Positions 35,468 to 44,215 of a DNA stretch of 64,000 nt are shown piece by piece. Numbering within the stretch: the first letter of the stretch is position 1; every line of letters begins with the position of its first letter. The position numbers were made by a program, and so were the translations under genes. The stretch comes from Nonomuraea endophytica. Lineage in GTDB: Bacteria; Actinomycetota; Actinomycetes; Streptosporangiales; Streptosporangiaceae. Where the stretch lies: the NCBI RefSeq assembly GCF_014203235.1, contig NZ_JACHIN010000001.1, forward strand, positions 992,001 to 1,056,000, read 5' to 3'. Below the pieces are notes generated by a model. The model had not been told where the DNA came from. It was given only the letters and a program-made list of their open reading frames with translations, and did not search any database.

Positions 35468-36673
35468 TCACACGGCGTCCGCCTCGACCGGTCGGGGAGC
35501 TGCCTGCCGTACCCCCCGGACAGCCGGTACGGCCAGCAGCGCCAGACACCCCGACACCGCGATCGCGGCCGAGAACCCGAGCACGCTCTCCGCCCCCACG
35601 AAGCCGGCCACCGGCCCGGCGACGGCGTTGCCGATGGGCATGGCCATGACGGAGCCGCCGATCTCGTAGGCGCTGACCCGGTTGAGCGCGTCGCCGGGGA
35701 TGTTGGTCTGGATGCTGGTGGCCCACATGACCGACCAGAAGCCCCACGCGGCGCCGCCGAGCAGGTGTCCGGCCATCATCACGGGGAGCGGGGCGCCGAG
35801 GGCGATGGTGAGCGGTTCGAGGGCGAACAGCAGCATGCCCGTCGCGCCGGCGGCCAGCGGGCGGGCGGGGCGCACCCGCATGGCGACCAGGCCGCCGACG
35901 ATGGTGCCGGCGCCGCCCGCGGACAGGACCAGGCCGTAGGCGGTCTCGCCGTGCGCGCCGGTGATGAGCTCGGAGCCGAGCGGGATGAGCGGCCCGAACA
36001 GGGTGATGCCGAAGATCATCCACATCAGGATGACGCTCCACATCCAGGTGCGCGAGCGGAACTCCTGCCAGCCCTCCCTGAGCTGGTGGAGCATCGGCCG
36101 GGCGGCTTCGACACGGGGCACCCGGACCCGCATGAGCAGCAGGCAGACGGCGCTGACGGCGAACCCGGCGGCGTCCAGCACGAACACGGTGCCGACGCCG
36201 GCCAGCCCGACCAGCGCGCCGGCCAGGCCGGGCCCGGCCAGCATCATGATCGACTCGGAGACGCGGAGCGAGGCGTTGGCCTTCTGGATGTCGGCGGTGA
36301 TCCTGGGGATGGTTCCGGCGACGCCGGGGCTGTACATGGCGGTGGCGACGCCGTTGACCGCGGACAGGACCAGGATCTGCCACAGGGCGGGCTTGCCGGT
36401 CATGAACAGGACCGCGGTGGTGGCCTGGGTGGCGACCCGGGCGACGTCGGCGCCGATCATCATCCGGCGGGGTGTGAAACGGTCCATCAGGACGCCGCCG
36501 AACAGGATCAGCGCGACCATCGGCGCCGAGGTGGCGGCCAGCGCCAGGCCCACGCCGGTGGCCCCGTGGCCCGCCTGGCGCATGCCCAGGGCGGTGGCCA
36601 CGGGCATCATGGCGAATCCGGCCATGGAGACCGTCCTGGCCACGAAGAAGAGACGGAAGTCCCGGGTCCACAT
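35468..36673 (-). CDS. Major facilitator superfamily transporter (MFS_3/enterobactin-exporter-like)
   Basis: A 401-residue, 12-helix MFS protein. The inter-helix loop VLMDRFTPRRMMIGAD is motif A. It resembles the EntS/MFS_3 exporters; the substrate is unknown. The ATG at 36673 directly precedes TRDFRLFFVARTVSMAG. A perfect 8-bp palindrome lies 21-37 bases upstream, so it is probably repressed by a regulator not encoded next to it. Confidence 0.9.
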   Translation of the reverse strand: MWTRDFRLFFVARTVSMAGFAMMPVATALGMRQAGHGATGVGLALAATSAPMVALILFGGVLMDRFTPRRMMIGADVARVATQATTAVLFMTGKPALWQILVLSAVNGVATAMYSPGVAGTIPRITADIQKANASLRVSESIMMLAGPGLAGALVGLAGVGTVFVLDAAGFAVSAVCLLLMRVRVPRVEAARPMLHQLREGWQEFRSRTWMWSVILMWMIFGITLFGPLIPLGSELITGAHGETAYGLVLSAGGAGTIVGGLVAMRVRPARPLAAGATGMLLFALEPLTIALGAPLPVMMAGHLLGGAAWGFWSVMWATSIQTNIPGDALNRVSAYEIGGSVMAMPIGNAVAGPVAGFVGAESVLGFSAAIAVSGCLALLAVPAVRGVRQAAPRPVEADAV

Positions 36674-36693
36674 GGCCGCCCATCCTGCCCCAC

Positions 36694-36710
36694 ACAGGAA
36701 AGTTTCCTGT
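36694..36710. promoter_or_regulatory. Perfect palindrome upstream of the MFS gene
   Basis: ACAGGAAA-G-TTTCCTGT, with 8-base arms and a 1-base centre, lies 21 bases upstream of the MFS start and just beyond the proC stop. The size and symmetry fit a dimeric repressor (ArsR/TetR/PadR type). No regulator gene is adjacent. Confidence 0.7.
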
Positions 36711-36727
36711 TAGTGGGGGGTGGGCGC

Positions 36728-37522
36728 TCAGCCTGAGGCGAGTTCGCGGCCCCGGTCGCGGGCGGCCTCGATGGCGGCCAGGAAGGCGGCGCGCACGCTG
36801 TGGCGCTCCAGTTCGGCGATCGCCGCGATCGTGGTGCCGCCGGGGCTGGTGACGGCCTCGCGCAGGATGACCGGGTGCTCGCCGGAGTCGCGCAACATGA
36901 TGGCGGCGCCGACGATCGACTGGGTGACCATGTCGAGGGCGGCCGCCCTGGGCATGCCGAGCAGGATGCCGGCGTCTACCATGGCCTCGACCAGGTAGAA
37001 GAAGTACGCGGGCCCGCTGCCGGACAGGGCGGTGGCGGCGTCCTGCTGCGACTCGGGGATGCGCAGGACCTTGCCGACGGGCTTGAGCAGGTCCTCGGTG
37101 CGGCGCAGGTGCTCCTCGCCCGCGTGGGCGCCGGCCGAGATGACGCTCATGGCCTCGTCGAAGCGGATCGGCGTGTTGGACATGACCCGGACCACCGGCA
37201 CGTCCACGTCCAGCCGCTCCTCGACGAAGGAGGTCGTGATCCCCGCGGCGGCCGAGATGACCAGGCGGTCGGCCGCGACGTAGGGGGCGATCTCCGCCAG
37301 GAGGGCCGCCATGTCCTGCGGCTTGACGGCCAGGATGATGGTGTCGGCCATCTTGGCCGCCTCGGGGTTGGCGACCGTCTGCACGCCGTAGGTCTCGCGC
37401 AACGCCTGGGAACGCTCCGACCGGCGCGCGGTGGCCACGATGTCGCCCGGCTTGAACCCGGCACGCAGCAGCCCCGACAGCAGGGCCTCGCCCATCTTGC
37501 CCGTGCCCAGAATCGCGATCAT
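36728..37522 (-). CDS. proC: Pyrroline-5-carboxylate reductase
   Basis: A 264-residue enzyme reducing pyrroline-5-carboxylate to proline. N-terminal NADPH-binding ILGTGKMGEALLSG (about 4-17), VKPQDM, and the C-terminal LSGSGPAYFFYLVEAMVDAG and TSPGGTTIAAI signatures are intact. It lies 54 bases downstream of proline dehydrogenase, on the same strand, so opposing proline reactions are encoded together. Confidence 0.95.
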   Translation of the reverse strand: MIAILGTGKMGEALLSGLLRAGFKPGDIVATARRSERSQALRETYGVQTVANPEAAKMADTIILAVKPQDMAALLAEIAPYVAADRLVISAAAGITTSFVEERLDVDVPVVRVMSNTPIRFDEAMSVISAGAHAGEEHLRRTEDLLKPVGKVLRIPESQQDAATALSGSGPAYFFYLVEAMVDAGILLGMPRAAALDMVTQSIVGAAIMLRDSGEHPVILREAVTSPGGTTIAAIAELERHSVRAAFLAAIEAARDRGRELASG

Positions 37523-37576
37523 GTCAGGTCCCTCGCTGGTGTAGACGCTGGCCGCAGCCTACCGGGCGGGCCGCAG

Positions 37577-38458
37577 CTAGCTTCTGGAGAGCAGGGAACG
37601 GGCGAAGAAGGCGAGGTTCGCGGGCCGTTCGGCCAGGCGGCGCATCAGGTACGGGTACCAGTCGGAGCCGTAGGGCACGTACACGCGGACCTGGGCGCCG
37701 ACTCCGGCCAGCCGCTCCTGCTCGGCGGGACGCACGCCGTACAGCATCTGGAACTCGAAGGCGGTCGCGTCGCGGCCGTTGAGCACGGCGAGGGCGGAGG
37801 CGATCTCGATGAGCCGGGGGTCGTGCGTGGCGACCATCGGGTAGCCGCTCCCGGCCATGAGGATCTTGAGGCAGCGCACGAACGAGCGGTCGATCTCCCG
37901 CGCGGAGGTGTACGCGCCGGGGGCGGTGTAGGCGCCCTTGCACAGGCGTACACGCGCGCCGTCGAGGCGGGCGCAGCGCTCGGCGGCGTCGAGCAGGTAC
38001 GCCTGGACGACGATGCCGACGCCGGGATGTTCCTTGCGCAGCGTGGCGTGGACCGACTCCAGCCCGGCGATGGTGTCGTGCTCCTCGGCGTCGAGCGTGA
38101 GCGTGATGCCCCGGCCCGCCACCGCGTCGCAGATGGTCGCGGCGTTGTCGAGCGCGAGCTGCTCGGACAGGCGCAGGCCGAGCGCGGTGAGCTTGACCGA
38201 GACGTCGGCGCCGGGCGGCAGCCGGTCGAGCACGGCAAGGTAGGCGCGCACGGCGCCGTCGGCCTGCGCCCGGTCGCGCACCTCCTCCCCGAGATGGTCG
38301 ACGGTGACCAGCAGCCGCCGGTCGGTCAGCTCGGTGACGACGGCGCCGATGTCGTCGGCGACGAAGCGCCGGACCAGATCCCTGGTCAGCGGCGAGGAGG
38401 CGACGACGCGCTCGGCGCGTTCGCTCTTGGAGACGGCGATGAGGGCCTGACGAAGCAC
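37577..38458 (-). CDS. Proline dehydrogenase (monofunctional, FAD-dependent)
   Basis: A 293-residue PRODH-fold enzyme oxidising proline to pyrroline-5-carboxylate with transfer to the quinone pool. Visible motifs are VSVKLTALG, TLDAEEHDT, VVQAYLLDA, RLCKGAY, VATHDPRLI and FEFQMLYGVRP, with the terminal YVPYGSDWYPYLMRRLAERPAN segment. The GTG at 38458 is chosen because AAGGTGAGG lies 4 bases before it. A GTG at 38467 is in frame but has no ribosome-binding site. Confidence 0.93.
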   Translation of the reverse strand: MLRQALIAVSKSERAERVVASSPLTRDLVRRFVADDIGAVVTELTDRRLLVTVDHLGEEVRDRAQADGAVRAYLAVLDRLPPGADVSVKLTALGLRLSEQLALDNAATICDAVAGRGITLTLDAEEHDTIAGLESVHATLRKEHPGVGIVVQAYLLDAAERCARLDGARVRLCKGAYTAPGAYTSAREIDRSFVRCLKILMAGSGYPMVATHDPRLIEIASALAVLNGRDATAFEFQMLYGVRPAEQERLAGVGAQVRVYVPYGSDWYPYLMRRLAERPANLAFFARSLLSRS

Positions 38459-38521
38459 GTCCCTCACCTTAACTTCAGCGCCACCGCTGAACCTGTACGA
38501 CGCGGGATCCGTCGAAAGGTT

Positions 38522-38971
38522 ATGCGGACAATCCTCCTGGCTGGATGCCTGGTTCTGGTAACGAGTTGCGGTACGGCTGCGCCGCCCCAGACGGCAGCCC
38601 CCGGCGGCACGAAGGCCGCCCCGGTGAGTTCGGCGCCCGTGGAACAGGCCCCGGCCAAGGGCCCGGAGCCGGTCAAGCCGGTCGCCGACACGATCAACAC
38701 GAGGAAGGTTCCCTTCGCCAAGGCCAAGTCGTTCGACAAGGGCCGCAAGGTCAGGCTCACCTGGGAGTCGGGCGTGGCTCCGTGCACGGTGCTCGCCCGG
38801 GTGAAGGTGAAGGAGACGCGGGGCAAGGTCACGATCACGCTGTACGAGGGCACGCCGAGGAAGGCCAAGGACGTCGCCTGCATCATGATCGCCATCCAGA
38901 AGACGACGACCGTCAAGCTCAAGGCGCCGCTGGGCAAGCGGAAGATCGTCGACGGCGCCAAGCTCCGATAA
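38522..38971 (+). CDS. Small secreted lipoprotein of unknown function
   Basis: A 149-residue protein. The lipoprotein signal MRTILLAGCLVLVTSC gives a lipidated Cys16. A Pro/Ala-rich spacer (20-55) precedes a small basic beta-rich domain (60-149) with two cysteines (Cys98 and Cys130 by my count) that could form a disulfide. No family recognised. It is divergent from proline dehydrogenase and followed by hairpins before the sugar-dehydrogenase gene. Confidence 0.75.
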   Translation: MRTILLAGCLVLVTSCGTAAPPQTAAPGGTKAAPVSSAPVEQAPAKGPEPVKPVADTINTRKVPFAKAKSFDKGRKVRLTWESGVAPCTVLARVKVKETRGKVTITLYEGTPRKAKDVACIMIAIQKTTTVKLKAPLGKRKIVDGAKLR

Positions 38972-38979
38972 TTCACGAC

Positions 38980-39052
38980 ATGTCCAGATGAGGACATCCC
39001 CAGTGACTTCCAAGCGATTTATTGCATAGATCAAGACAAACGGTCACTGGGG
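38980..39052. promoter_or_regulatory. Two inverted repeats in the sugar-dehydrogenase leader
   Basis: ATGTCC/GGACAT (38980-38997, 6-base loop) is followed by CCCCAGTGAC (38998-39007) and its exact complement GTCACTGGGG (39043-39052), 35 bases apart. The right arm includes most of the GGGGGG ribosome-binding site of the downstream TTG start, so pairing would hide it. A -10-like GCATAGAT lies in the loop, so whether the transcript contains both arms is open. Confidence 0.6.
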
Positions 39053-39060
39053 GGTTTGTC

Positions 39061-42000
39061 TTGACACGGCTCTTACGTGCGCTCACGTCCGTGCTCTTAC
39101 TCGCCGCCGGCATCGTCGCGTTGGTCGCGCCACCCGCGCAGGCCCTGCCGGCCCAGTTCCAGAAACAGGTCGTCTTCAGCGGCCTGACGCGCCCGTCGAA
39201 CATCGAGTTCGCCGCCGACGGCCGCGTGTTCGTGGCCGAGAAGAGCGGGATCATCAAGGTCTTCGACTCTCTCACCGACACCACTCCCACCGTCTACGCG
39301 GACCTGCGCACCCAGGTGCACAACTTCTGGGACCGCGGCCTGCTCGGGATGGCGCTCCACCCGAACTTCCCCGCCGACCCGCGCCTGTACGTCCTGTACG
39401 CCCGCGACGCCGTCCCCGGCGGGAACGCTCCACGATGGGGTACGGCCGGCGCCACCGACGACCCCTGCCCCAGCCCGCCGGGACCCACCGGTGACGGCTG
39501 CCTGATCACCGGCCGCCTCTCGGTCATCTCGCCGGCCGGCGCGGAGACGCCGCTGATCACCGACTGGTGCCAGCAGCACCCCAGCCACTCCACCGGCGAC
39601 CTGCAGTTCGGCCCCGACGGCATGCTCTACGCGACCGGCGGCGACGGCGCCAGCTTCAACTTCGCCGACTACGGCCAGGACAACCAGCCCAGCTCCGACA
39701 TCACCCCGGACAACCCCTGCGGCGACCCGCCGAACTCGGTCGGCACCGCCCTGTCGCCCCCGTCGGCCGAGGGCGGCGCGCTGCGCGCCCAGGACGTGCG
39801 CACCAGCGGCGACCCGAGCGGCCTCGACGGCACGATGATCCGCGTCAACCCCGATACCGGCGCCGCCGCGGCGGGCAACCCGAACGCCGGCAGCGCCGAC
39901 CAGAACACCGCCAGGATCGTCGCCAATGGCCTGCGCAACCCGTTCCGGCTGACCAACCGGCCGGGCACCCCGGAGATGTGGCTGGGCGAGGTCGGCTGGA
40001 CCACGTGGGAGGAGATCAACCGCGTCGCCTCCCCGACCTCGGGCGTGACGAACTTCGGCTGGCCCTGCTACGAAGGCGCCAACCGGCAGGGCGGCTACGA
40101 CGCGCTCAACCTGACCCTGTGCGAGAACTACTACGCGGCCGGCCCGTCCGCGCACGCCGCACCGTACTTCGGCTGGAACCACAGCACCCGGCCGGCGCCC
40201 AACGACCCCTGCCCCAGCGGCAACTCCTCGGCCAGCGGGGTGGCGTTCTACCCGGGCGGGCCGTACCCGCCGGCGTATGACGGCGCGCTGTTCTTCTCCG
40301 ACTACAGCCGCTCGTGCGTGTGGGTGATGACGAAGGGCGCCAACGGGCTGCCCGACCCCGCGACGATCACGACGTTCGACTCCGGGGTCGGCTCGGTCGA
40401 GCTGGAGACCGGGCCGAACGGCGACCTGTTCGCGGTGGACTACAACGCCGGCACGGTCGTGCGCTACCTGTACGACAACAACCCGCCGACGGCCGCGATC
40501 ACGGCGAGTGCGACCTCGGGAGAGGCCCCGCTGGCCGTCAACTTCTCCGGCACCGGCTCCTCCGACCCCGACGGCGACCCGCTCACCTACGCCTGGGACC
40601 TCGACGGCGACGGCGAGCTCGACGACTCCACCTCCGCCACCCCCTCGCGCACCTACACCCAGCCGGGCTCCCACACGGTACGGCTGCGCGTCAGCGACGG
40701 CAGGGGCGGCCAGGGCGACGCCACGGTGACGATCAACGTCAGCAACACGGCGCCCACCGCGGCGATCACCACCCCGACCGCCGCGACGACCTGGGCGGTG
40801 GGCGAGTCGATCGGGTTCTCCGGCACCGGCACCGACGCCCAGGACGGCACCATCCCCGGCTCCCGCATGCACTGGTCGCTGATCATGCACCACTGCCCCG
40901 GCGGCTGCCACGAGCACGAGATCACCACGTTCACCGGCGCTTCCGGCTCCTTCCAGGCGCCCGACCACGAGTACCCGTCACACCTGGAGCTCAAGCTCAC
41001 CGTCACCGACGCGCACGGCCTGACCGACACCAAGAGCGTGCTGCTGCAGCCCAAGACGGTGAACCTGACCTTCCAGACGAACCCGCCCGGCCTGCTGCTC
41101 GGCTTCAACGCCGAACAGACGGTCGCGCCGTTCACCCGGACGGTGATCGTCGGTTCGAGCGTCGGCCTGTCCGCGCCCTCTCCCCAGGGCGACCAGGGCT
41201 TCGTCTCCTGGTCGGACGGCGGCGCCGCGGCCCACAACATCACCGCCCCGGCGAGCGCGGCCACCTACACCGCGACCTACCAGACCGTGACGGGCCAGCC
41301 GGGCCTCGTGGCGGCGTACTCGATGAACGAGGGCACGGGCACGGCCGTCGGCGACGCCTCGCCCTCGGGCAACAACGGGACCACGACCGGGACCACCTGG
41401 GCCCAGACCGGCAAGTACGGCAAGGCCCTGTCGTTCGCCTCGGGCTGGGTCACCGTCGCCGACTCCCCGAGCCTGCGCCTGACCAACGCCATGACCGTGG
41501 AGGCATGGATCCGGCCGACCACCACGACCGGCTGGCGCACGATCGTGATGAAGCAGTTCGGCAACGACCTGGCGTACTCGCTCGACCTCAACGACCGCGC
41601 CCACAGCACCATCCACACCACCTCCGAACGCGGGCTCTACGGCACCGGCTCCCTGCCGCTGAACACCTGGACCCACGTCGCGGCCACCTACGACGGCACC
41701 ACGCTCAGGCTGTACGTCAACGGCGCCGAGGCCGGATCGGTGGCCGCGTCAGGAAATATCAGGACTGATGGCGGCGTGCTGCGCATCGGCGGCAACGCCG
41801 TCTGGGGCGAGTACTTCAACGGCCTCATCGACGAGGTCCGCATCTACAACAGGGCGCTGACCCCGGCCCAGCTCGTCGCCGACATGAACACTCCGATCGG
41901 CACCCCGCAACCGCCCGACACCGAGGCCCCGAGCGCGCCCGGCTCCCCTGCGGCCACCGGCGGCGCCGGCTTCGCCTCCCTGTCGTGGACCGCCTCCACG

Positions 42001-42834
42001 GACAACGTGGGCGTGGACGGCTACACGATCCACCGCTCGGCGACGCCGAACTTCACCCCGTCCGGGGCGAACCAGGTCGGCTCCACGCCGTCCACGTCGT
42101 TCACCGACTCGGGCCTGGCCGCGGGCACGTACTACTACCGGGTGCGCGCCTTCGACGCCGTACCCAACACCAGCGCCTCGTCCGGCGAGGTGAGCGCGGC
42201 CGTGACCGCGCCGCCGACCGGCCAGGGCCTGGTGGCCGCGTACGCCATGAACGAGGGCACCGGCGTCACCGTCGCCGACTCCTCGGGCAGCGGCAACAAC
42301 GGCGCCTCCACCGCCACCTCCTGGACCACCACCGGCAAGTACGGCAACGCCCTGTCGTTCAACGGCACCGGCAGCTGGGTGACGGTCGCCGACTCCCCGG
42401 GCCTGCGCCTGACCGGCGGCATGACCGTGGAGGCGTGGGTCAGGCCGGTGGTCGGCACCGGCTGGCGCACGATCGTGATGAAGCAGTTCGGCAACGACCT
42501 CGCGTACACCCTCGACCTCAACGACCGCGCCCACAGCACCATCCACACCACCTCCGAACGCGGCCTCTACGGCCCCGCCTCCCTGCCCCTGAACACCTGG
42601 ACCCACGTCGCGGCCACCTACGACGGCGCCAACCTGAAGCTGTTCGTCAACGGGACGGAGGTGAGCTCCGTCACCGCGTCAGGAAACATCCGGACCGACA
42701 ACGGCGTGCTGCGCATCGGCGGCAACGCCGTCTGGGGCGAGCACTTCAACGGCCTCATCGACGAGGTGCGGATCTACAACAGGGCGCTGACCCCCGCCCA
42801 GCTCACCACCGACATGAACACCCCCATCACCTGA
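39061..42834 (+). CDS. Secreted PQQ-type sugar dehydrogenase with PKD, FN3 and two LamG domains
   Basis: A 1257-residue exported protein. Signal peptide 1-28 (ends APPAQA); GSDH-type beta-propeller about 35-470 (GLTRPSNIEFAADGRVFVAE, RGLLGMALHPNF, DLQFGPDGMLYATGGDG, NGLRNPFRLTNRPGTPEMW); PKD about 476-565; a second Ig-like region about 566-663; a repeat-type domain about 668-745; LamG about 747-945; FN3 about 955-1045; LamG about 1055-1257. It probably oxidises or binds sugars or polysaccharide outside the cell. The TTG at 39061 follows GGGGGG. Upstream ATG/GTG codons would break the signal peptide. The end overlaps the MarR gene by 8 bases. Confidence 0.9.
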   Translation: MTRLLRALTSVLLLAAGIVALVAPPAQALPAQFQKQVVFSGLTRPSNIEFAADGRVFVAEKSGIIKVFDSLTDTTPTVYADLRTQVHNFWDRGLLGMALHPNFPADPRLYVLYARDAVPGGNAPRWGTAGATDDPCPSPPGPTGDGCLITGRLSVISPAGAETPLITDWCQQHPSHSTGDLQFGPDGMLYATGGDGASFNFADYGQDNQPSSDITPDNPCGDPPNSVGTALSPPSAEGGALRAQDVRTSGDPSGLDGTMIRVNPDTGAAAAGNPNAGSADQNTARIVANGLRNPFRLTNRPGTPEMWLGEVGWTTWEEINRVASPTSGVTNFGWPCYEGANRQGGYDALNLTLCENYYAAGPSAHAAPYFGWNHSTRPAPNDPCPSGNSSASGVAFYPGGPYPPAYDGALFFSDYSRSCVWVMTKGANGLPDPATITTFDSGVGSVELETGPNGDLFAVDYNAGTVVRYLYDNNPPTAAITASATSGEAPLAVNFSGTGSSDPDGDPLTYAWDLDGDGELDDSTSATPSRTYTQPGSHTVRLRVSDGRGGQGDATVTINVSNTAPTAAITTPTAATTWAVGESIGFSGTGTDAQDGTIPGSRMHWSLIMHHCPGGCHEHEITTFTGASGSFQAPDHEYPSHLELKLTVTDAHGLTDTKSVLLQPKTVNLTFQTNPPGLLLGFNAEQTVAPFTRTVIVGSSVGLSAPSPQGDQGFVSWSDGGAAAHNITAPASAATYTATYQTVTGQPGLVAAYSMNEGTGTAVGDASPSGNNGTTTGTTWAQTGKYGKALSFASGWVTVADSPSLRLTNAMTVEAWIRPTTTTGWRTIVMKQFGNDLAYSLDLNDRAHSTIHTTSERGLYGTGSLPLNTWTHVAATYDGTTLRLYVNGAEAGSVAASGNIRTDGGVLRIGGNAVWGEYFNGLIDEVRIYNRALTPAQLVADMNTPIGTPQPPDTEAPSAPGSPAATGGAGFASLSWTASTDNVGVDGYTIHRSATPNFTPSGANQVGSTPSTSFTDSGLAAGTYYYRVRAFDAVPNTSASSGEVSAAVTAPPTGQGLVAAYAMNEGTGVTVADSSGSGNNGASTATSWTTTGKYGNALSFNGTGSWVTVADSPGLRLTGGMTVEAWVRPVVGTGWRTIVMKQFGNDLAYTLDLNDRAHSTIHTTSERGLYGPASLPLNTWTHVAATYDGANLKLFVNGTEVSSVTASGNIRTDNGVLRIGGNAVWGEHFNGLIDEVRIYNRALTPAQLTTDMNTPIT
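41301..42831 (+). repeat. Internal duplication of a LamG module (about 600 bp, two copies)
   Basis: Copy 1 (about 41301-41897) and copy 2 (about 42225-42831) lie some 924-930 bp apart. They are nearly identical over long stretches, such as AAGCAGTTCGGCAACGACCT (41551 and 42481) and the segment coding for HSTIHTTSERGLYG. This indicates a recent duplication or gene conversion within the sugar-dehydrogenase gene. Confidence 0.9.
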
Positions 42835-43303
42835 CGGCCCGCTTGCCGGCCGCCAGCCGCTCGGCCTGCCTGCGCCCCACCTCACCGGTGCGGCGCAGGT
42901 AGTCGACGATCACTTCCAGCTCGCTCTCGGAGTAGCCGGTGAGCGCCTGGCCGAAGTCGGTGCCCGGCTCGGTCCAGGCGGCTCCGATCCGTTCCCTGGC
43001 CGCGGGTGCCAGCGCGACGAGCGTGCGCCTGCGGTCATGCTCGTCGGCCTGCCGTACGACGAGGCCTGCCTTCTCCAGCCGGTCGACCAGCCGGGTCGCC
43101 GACCCATGCGTCAGCCCGGTGAGCGTCGCGACCCGGCCCGTGGTCACCGGACCGGGCTCCAGGTCGAGCAGCACGACGCACTGCAGGTCGGTGGGGTGAA
43201 TGCCGAGGCTGTCGGCCAGCGCCTGGTTGAACAGCACGTACGCCGCGTAGTGCCGCTGGCTCTCGGCGACGAGGACGTCGAACAACTCCGCGCGGTTTGA
43301 CAC
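42827..43303 (-). CDS. MarR-family transcriptional regulator
   Basis: A 158-residue winged-helix regulator. The HTH and wing run from VTTGRVATLTGLTHGSATRLVDRLEKAGLV to DEHDRRRTLVALA (about 55-105), with flanking dimerisation helices. The GTG at 43303 follows GGAGG. It is divergent from an NAD(P)H-binding protein across a perfect 12-bp palindrome, the arrangement of a self-regulated MarR pair. Confidence 0.92.
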   Translation of the reverse strand: MSNRAELFDVLVAESQRHYAAYVLFNQALADSLGIHPTDLQCVVLLDLEPGPVTTGRVATLTGLTHGSATRLVDRLEKAGLVVRQADEHDRRRTLVALAPAARERIGAAWTEPGTDFGQALTGYSESELEVIVDYLRRTGEVGRRQAERLAAGKRAVR

Positions 43304-43330
43304 CGTGCGCCTCCACTCGGCTAAATTACG

Positions 43331-43357
43331 TGCGTGGCGCAATGTTTGCGCCACGCA
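43331..43357. promoter_or_regulatory. Perfect 12-bp palindrome, likely MarR operator
   Basis: TGCGTGGCGCAA and TTGCGCCACGCA are separated by TGT. The dyad lies in the 86-bp gap between divergent marR (start 43303) and the NAD(P)H-binding gene (start 43390). Arm length and symmetry suit a MarR dimer controlling both genes. Confidence 0.85.
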
Positions 43358-43389
43358 CTCATCCTATCGTCCTGAAGGGACACCCCAGC

Positions 43390-44211
43390 ATGACCACCCT
43401 CGTCACCGGAAGCCGCGGCGCCGTCGCCCGCGCCCTCATCCCGATGCTGCGCGAACGCGGCCTGCCGGTCCGCGCGGCCTCCAGCGCGCCCGACAGCGCC
43501 CGGACCGTCCGCTGCGACCTCACCGACCCGGACACCTTTCCCGCCGCGCTCGACGGCGTGAGCTCCGTCTTCCTCTACGCCGAGCCGGCCCACGCCGACG
43601 CCTTCGCCGCCGAGGCCGCCAAGGCGGGCGTGCGGCACATCGTGCTGCTCTCCTCCTCCTCGGTGCTCGCCGACGACCCCACCGCCAACCCCCTGGCCGT
43701 CTCCCACCTCGACGCCGAGAACGCGCTGCTCCGCTCCCCGATCCCGGCCACGCTGCTGCGCCCCGGAGCGTTCGCCGGCAACGCGACGGCATGGTCGTGG
43801 GCCATCAAGTCCGGCGAGCCGGTCAGCCTGCCGTACCCCGGCGCGCACAGCGACGCGATCCACGAGCACGACGTGGCCGCCTGCGCCGCGGCGGTGCTGG
43901 CCGATCCCGGGCTGGGCGGCCGCGCGTACACGCTGACCGGACCCCAGTCGATCACCTTCACCGAGCAGTTGGAGATCCTGGGACGCGCGCTCGGCCGGGA
44001 GATCGCCGTCAAGCACGTCACCCGCGAGGAGTGGAAGGCCGAGGTGTCCCAGTACGTCCGGGGCGCCTACGCCGACGCGCTGCTCGACTGGTGGCAGTCG
44101 TGCGACGGCGTGCCCGCCTCCCTGACCACGGCCGTCGAAGACCTGACCGGCCACCCCGCCCGCCCCTTCGAAACCTGGGCCCGCACCCACACCGCCGACT
44201 TCGTGCGCTGA
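43390..44211 (+). CDS. NmrA-like NAD(P)H-binding protein (atypical SDR)
   Basis: A 273-residue atypical SDR of the NmrA/QorB type. It starts MTTLVTGSRGAVARALIPML (truncated Rossmann glycine motif GSRGAVA) and continues VRHIVLLSSSSV, LLRPGAFAGN and a C-terminal helical part. It may act as a quinone oxidoreductase or a redox-sensing protein. AAGGGA precedes the ATG. It is divergent from the MarR gene, which probably represses it in response to an electrophile or phenolic compound. Confidence 0.85.
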   Translation: MTTLVTGSRGAVARALIPMLRERGLPVRAASSAPDSARTVRCDLTDPDTFPAALDGVSSVFLYAEPAHADAFAAEAAKAGVRHIVLLSSSSVLADDPTANPLAVSHLDAENALLRSPIPATLLRPGAFAGNATAWSWAIKSGEPVSLPYPGAHSDAIHEHDVAACAAAVLADPGLGGRAYTLTGPQSITFTEQLEILGRALGREIAVKHVTREEWKAEVSQYVRGAYADALLDWWQSCDGVPASLTTAVEDLTGHPARPFETWARTHTADFVR

Positions 44212-44215
44212 CGGC

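Noticed and set aside
39097..40968. 623-codon minus-strand frame opposite the sugar dehydrogenase
   Set aside because: Gly/Val/Arg-rich shadow with no motif; the plus strand has a signal peptide and recognisable domains.
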